Source of the DNA: Candidatus Stahliibacteriota bacterium
GTDB lineage: Bacteria > Hydrothermota > Tepidihabitantia > SM23-42
Reading direction: 5' to 3'
Assembly (NCBI GenBank): GCA_004376785.1
Contig: SOIY01000345.1
Location: 1-10,029, forward strand
DNA length: 10,029 nt
Part shown: piece by piece, positions 7,381 through 10,029 of the stretch
Position numbering within the stretch: the first letter of the stretch is position 1
Layout: each line of letters opens with the position of its first letter
Notes under the pieces: model-generated
Told to the model about the DNA's origin: nothing
What the model saw: only the letters and a program-made list of their open reading frames with translations
Database searches by the model: none
Position numbers and translations under genes: made by a program

Positions 7381-7409
7381 GATAAGCCTCGCTGTCGCTC
7401 GGCTAAATC
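7381..7409 (-). repeat. GC-rich hairpin with tandem G-A mismatch
   Basis: In the alr-LysM gap the minus strand reads AGCCGAGCGACAGCGAGGCT (7404-7385). It folds as four Watson-Crick pairs, a tandem G-A/A-G step, two G-C pairs and a GACA loop. GAT and ATC just outside can add three more pairs across a small internal loop. The element is far more GC-rich than its surroundings. It is not followed by a T tract, so it is not a standard terminator. It sits 12 nt upstream of the LysM Shine-Dalgarno sequence and could be an mRNA processing or stability element, or a copy of a dispersed palindromic repeat. Confidence 0.55.
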
Positions 7410-7425
7410 CCGTCTTTTCCCTATT

Positions 7426-8598
7426 TTATCTACCATATCTCCATCTACCCAATAGGTTTCTAACACTGATAAATCGATCATTATATTTAAATACTCTGGC
7501 AACTCTTGGTCCAATTCCCGAAGTAATTTCATAAACAATTGTATGAGATTTATTAGCACATTCTTCTACCCTAATCTCTTCGTTACCATCCTTTCCGATT
7601 AATGTAACAATATCGCCAACTTTAACGCCTTGAATATCTGTCACATCAACCATTATTAAATCCATACATATTGTGCCGATAATAGGTGCTCGCACTCCTC
7701 TTACCAACACCTCTCCAACATTAGAAAGAGCCCGTGGATATCCATCACCATAACCAACGCTTATCGTAGCAATCCTGCTTTTTCTTTTCGTAACAAAAGT
7801 ATGATTATAACTCACAGGAGTATTCGTTTTTGCATTTCTGATATTAACAACCCTTGATTTTAATGCCATCACTGGTGAAAGACCTTTAGTATAATGGACA
7901 TCAGGAGAAGAAGTCAGCCCATAGAGTGCAATACCAGGCCTTACAAGATTAAAATGAGAATCAGTATGTTTAAATATACCAGAGGAATTAGCAAGATGAA
8001 TGCAAGGCGGATTTATCTTGTATCTTTTTAGGTCCGTAATTAAACTGCGAAATTTTTTAATCTGTTTTTTTGTAAACGCTCCATCAGCACCTGCCAAGGG
8101 AAAATGCGAAAATATTCCATCAATCTTTATATTTAGAGAACTGTTCATTTTCCCAATTGATTCTCTGGCATTATCATAAGGAATCCCTGTTCTAGTCATA
8201 CCAGTATCTATTTCAATGTGCGCCTGAATCGGTTTGCCTATTGCCCTCAATTTTTTGTTCAGCATCTTAAAAAATTGAAACTCTGATATAGTGGGCATAA
8301 AATCGTATTTTATAACTGCGTCTATTTGAGTATATAAAATCGGGCTTAAAATCAGAATCTTCGATGCTATACCTGCCTGTCTCAACTCAATTCCCTCTTC
8401 CACACTTGCTACACCAAACATATAAACACCTTTTGATTCAAGTATCCTTGCAACTTCAATCGCACCATGACCATAAGCATCGGCTTTTATCGCAGCCATA
8501 ATTTTAGCTTTTTTTACTCTCTTTTTTATAATTTTATAGTTATTAACTAAGTGGTCAAGATATATCTCTACCCAGACCCTTCCTTCTGAACCATTCAT
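7426..8598 (-). CDS. alr: Alanine racemase
   Basis: It is a PLP-dependent racemase that makes D-alanine for peptidoglycan. The protein is a 390-residue fold-type III enzyme. The PLP lysine is K38 in AAIKADAYGHG, Arg136 lies in the DTGMTRTG segment (131-138), and the catalytic tyrosine is Y283 in SVGYGDGYPR. The GTICMDLIMVDV segment (308-319) is the family CMD motif and the tail has TIVYEITSGI (353-362). The last 18 or so residues run past the usual family end. The start is the ATG at 8598, which gives the typical short lead before VWVEI. An in-frame ATG at 8616 adds six residues but lies inside the predicted promoter. No Shine-Dalgarno sequence precedes the start. The LysM gene follows after 64 bp, so the two are probably cotranscribed, a sensible pairing of wall-precursor and wall-binding functions. 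Confidence 0.96.
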   Translation of the reverse strand: MNGSEGRVWVEIYLDHLVNNYKIIKKRVKKAKIMAAIKADAYGHGAIEVARILESKGVYMFGVASVEEGIELRQAGIASKILILSPILYTQIDAVIKYDFMPTISEFQFFKMLNKKLRAIGKPIQAHIEIDTGMTRTGIPYDNARESIGKMNSSLNIKIDGIFSHFPLAGADGAFTKKQIKKFRSLITDLKRYKINPPCIHLANSSGIFKHTDSHFNLVRPGIALYGLTSSPDVHYTKGLSPVMALKSRVVNIRNAKTNTPVSYNHTFVTKRKSRIATISVGYGDGYPRALSNVGEVLVRGVRAPIIGTICMDLIMVDVTDIQGVKVGDIVTLIGKDGNEEIRVEECANKSHTIVYEITSGIGPRVARVFKYNDRFISVRNLLGRWRYGR

Positions 8599-8605
8599 TA
8601 AAATA

Positions 8606-8633
8606 AATATATACATAATTCTAAAAAAATCAA
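8606..8633 (-). promoter_or_regulatory. Predicted alr promoter, leaderless
   Basis: On the minus strand TTGATT (8633-8628), a 16-nt spacer and TATATT (8611-8606) form a sigma70-type pair. The ATG of alr at 8598 follows the -10 box by 7 nt, so the transcript would start about at the start codon. The geometry matches that upstream of purA. The AT-rich context weakens the -10 match taken alone. Confidence 0.45.
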
Positions 8634-8702
8634 GAGATAATTTCAGATATGTTAATGGATCAGTTAAACTTAATCGCTTTCCGCGTTGTGTATCAACAGG
8701 TT

Positions 8703-8722
8703 ATTACAATCTAATTACAATC
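8703..8722. repeat. Tandem 9-bp direct repeat, operator-like
   Basis: ATTACAATC occurs at 8703-8711 and again at 8714-8722, with a period of 11 bp (about one helical turn). It lies in the purA-alr gap, about 70-90 bp upstream of the predicted alr -35 box. Same-face repeats of this kind can be sites for a DNA-binding regulator, but in AT-rich DNA chance is a real alternative. The rest of the 142-bp gap shows no strong hairpin followed by a T tract, so I see no intrinsic terminator after purA. Confidence 0.3.
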
Positions 8723-8740
8723 GTGAAGTTTTGCTAAAAT

Positions 8741-9988
8741 TTACTTTTTTATAATGGCTTCCCGTTCAGGACCTACTGAGACATATTTAACTTTTAATCC
8801 AGTGTAATGTTCAATCAACTTTATATATTCCTTTGCCTCAGGAGGTAAATCATCAAAATTACGAATTTGGGAGATGTCCTTTTTAAATCCTGGAATTTCT
8901 TCATATACAGGTTTCAACTCACCTGCGATAAATGGGTCGAATTCTTTTGCATTGCTGTATCCAACAGCTATTTTCATCTTATCAAAATTTGATAAAACGT
9001 CAAATTTTGTTAAGATTATTTCATTAACCCCATTCAATCTCGCTGCATATTTAACGACTGAGACATCAAAGGGACCGCATCTGCGGGGTCTACCAGTTGT
9101 CGAACCAAATTCCTGCCCCACCTTTCTCAAATTCTCACCAAGTTCTGTATCACTTTCTGTTGGGAATGGTCCAAGACCAACCCTTGTTGTATAAGCCTTG
9201 GTTACGCCAATAACATTTTCAACATTAAATGGTGGTAAACCAAGCCCAATACTCGCACTACCACAAATCGTGTGGGATGAAGTGACATAAGGATAGGTTC
9301 CAAAAGTAATGTCAAGCAATGCTCCCTGTGCACCTTCAAAGATTATATTCTTATTATTCGCTACTGTTTCTGAAAGTAATTTAGTATCATCTACTATCAT
9401 TGGCTTTAATCTTTCTGCATATTCCATATATTTATCATATATTTCACTATCAGAAAGAGGTTCAGCATGATAAATCTCCATGAAAATAAGGTTTTTTCTT
9501 GAAATATTCGCACGCAGTTTTTCTTTAAAAAGCTCTGGATTAAAAAGATCACCCATTCTTATACCAACCCTGCTGTATTTATCTTCATAAGTAGCGCCGA
9601 TACCTTTTTTTGTTGTACCAATTCCCTGTTTTGTCTCTTCCCTTATTTTATCTAAAAGAATATGATAGGGCATAATCAGATGACAGAATTTCGAAATCTT
9701 TATGCGTTTACTAATATCAGGATCGAATTTACTTAGATTTTCCAGTTCGTTGAAAAATACTGCCGGGTCAAAAACACAACCTGCACCTATGACCCCGATA
9801 AGATTTTTATTAAGTAAACCGCAAGGTATTAAATGAAAGATTACTTTTTTGCCTTTAAAATGTACTGTATGACCAGCATTAGTACCACCCTGAAAACGGG
9901 CATCTATATCAAAATCCTTTCCCAGATAATCTACGATTTTTCCTTTACCCTCATCGCCCCATTGTAAACCTACTACAGCTATTTTCAT
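8741..9988 (-). CDS. purA: Adenylosuccinate synthetase
   Basis: It catalyses the GTP-dependent joining of IMP and aspartate to adenylosuccinate, the first committed step of AMP synthesis, in the cytoplasm. The 415-residue length is close to the family norm of about 425-430. The N-terminal glycine-rich loop WGDEGKGK (residues 10-17) contains the catalytic Asp12, and His40 lies in NAGHTV. Other family signatures are TTKKGIGATYEDK (125-137), GAQGALLDI (219-227), FGTYPYVTSS (229-238), GPFPTE (273-278), TTGRPRRCG (297-305), TKFDVL (327-332) and SVGPERE (404-410). GATYEDK replaces the more usual GPAYEDK, and RRCGPFD has Pro where Trp is common. The ATG at 9988 is chosen because the family begins right at this M-x-VVG strand; a TTG at 10024 would add 12 residues that do not belong to the family and lies inside the predicted promoter. 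There is no Shine-Dalgarno sequence. The identification is secure. Confidence 0.97.
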   Translation of the reverse strand: MKIAVVGLQWGDEGKGKIVDYLGKDFDIDARFQGGTNAGHTVHFKGKKVIFHLIPCGLLNKNLIGVIGAGCVFDPAVFFNELENLSKFDPDISKRIKISKFCHLIMPYHILLDKIREETKQGIGTTKKGIGATYEDKYSRVGIRMGDLFNPELFKEKLRANISRKNLIFMEIYHAEPLSDSEIYDKYMEYAERLKPMIVDDTKLLSETVANNKNIIFEGAQGALLDITFGTYPYVTSSHTICGSASIGLGLPPFNVENVIGVTKAYTTRVGLGPFPTESDTELGENLRKVGQEFGSTTGRPRRCGPFDVSVVKYAARLNGVNEIILTKFDVLSNFDKMKIAVGYSNAKEFDPFIAGELKPVYEEIPGFKKDISQIRNFDDLPPEAKEYIKLIEHYTGLKVKYVSVGPEREAIIKK

Positions 9989-9996
9989 AATAGCTA

Positions 9997-10024
9997 ATTG
10001 TACATAAAGGTTAAGAAAAGTCAA
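9997..10024 (-). promoter_or_regulatory. Predicted purA promoter, leaderless
   Basis: On the minus strand a -35-like TTGACT (10024-10019) is followed by a 16-nt spacer and a -10-like TACAAT (10002-9997). Only 8 nt separate the -10 box from the purA ATG, so transcription would start within about 1-3 nt of the start codon. This matches the absence of a ribosome binding site. It is a consensus match only; the window ends 5 bases upstream, so other promoters may lie outside. Confidence 0.5.
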
Positions 10025-10029
10025 TACGT

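Noticed and set aside
7362..7559. N-terminal extension of the LysM protein into alr
   Set aside because: The extra 66 codons overlap alr in another frame and would bury the signal peptide; the AAGGAGG site points to ATG 7361.
8599..8740. Intrinsic terminator between purA and alr
   Set aside because: Only short 4-5 bp stems (for example GTTG-ATACA-CAAC) are found and none is followed by a T tract.
8874..9194. Plus-strand open frame of 106 codons opposite purA
   Set aside because: It lies wholly within the conserved purA coding region and its translation has no independent features.
9989..10024. Longer purA starting at TTG 10024
   Set aside because: The extra 12 residues precede the family's conserved first strand, and the TTG is part of the predicted -35 box.
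1..10029. tRNA, rRNA, CRISPR array, insertion sequence or phage attachment site
   Set aside because: The window is almost fully covered by minus-strand genes, and the gaps of at most 142 bp hold no cloverleaf, spaced repeats or inverted terminal repeats.

Overview
All seven genes in this AT-rich window lie on the minus strand, so transcription runs from the right end to the left. The proteins are bacterial. Two of them, adenylosuccinate synthetase (purA) and alanine racemase (alr), are recognisable housekeeping enzymes; alr and a secreted LysM protein imply a peptidoglycan wall. The AT-rich, Lys/Ile/Glu-rich coding, the many TPR proteins of unknown function and the purA-alr-LysM order would fit an uncultured candidate-phylum bacterium (for example a WOR-3-like lineage). 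That placement is an impression, not something I can demonstrate from the sequence.

Layout in order of transcription: purA (9988-8741), whose start and apparent promoter sit at the right edge; a 142-bp gap holding an operator-like direct repeat and a predicted alr promoter; alr (8598-7426); a 64-bp gap holding a compact GC-rich hairpin; a secreted LysM protein (7361-6354); a stand-alone cyclic-nucleotide-binding domain protein (6357-5893), overlapping the LysM gene by 4 nt (GTGA); an 89-bp gap; a 1242-residue TPR solenoid protein (5803-2075); a four-cysteine/coiled-coil/TPR protein (2075-435), overlapping the solenoid gene by 1 nt (TGATG); and a small charged protein (394-8). The close spacing from alr onward suggests one operon, possibly with an extra promoter in front of the TPR gene. 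I see no convincing intrinsic terminator, no RNA gene, no CRISPR array and no mobile element.

Two patterns stand out. First, purA and alr have no Shine-Dalgarno sequence, and each has a -35/-10 pair with a 16-nt spacer placed so that transcripts would begin about at the ATG (leaderless). The internal operon genes, in contrast, mostly have strong Shine-Dalgarno sequences and overlapping stop/start codons. Second, the large TPR protein is not an ordinary run of 34-residue repeats. From about residue 205 to 1055 most repeats recur every 49-52 residues, as if each TPR helix pair carried a third helix. This solenoid, the Cys4/coiled-coil/TPR protein and the small helical protein form a compact group that may be a co-assembling cytoplasmic scaffold. 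It sits next to a possible nucleotide sensor and a wall-binding protein. The shared function is inference.
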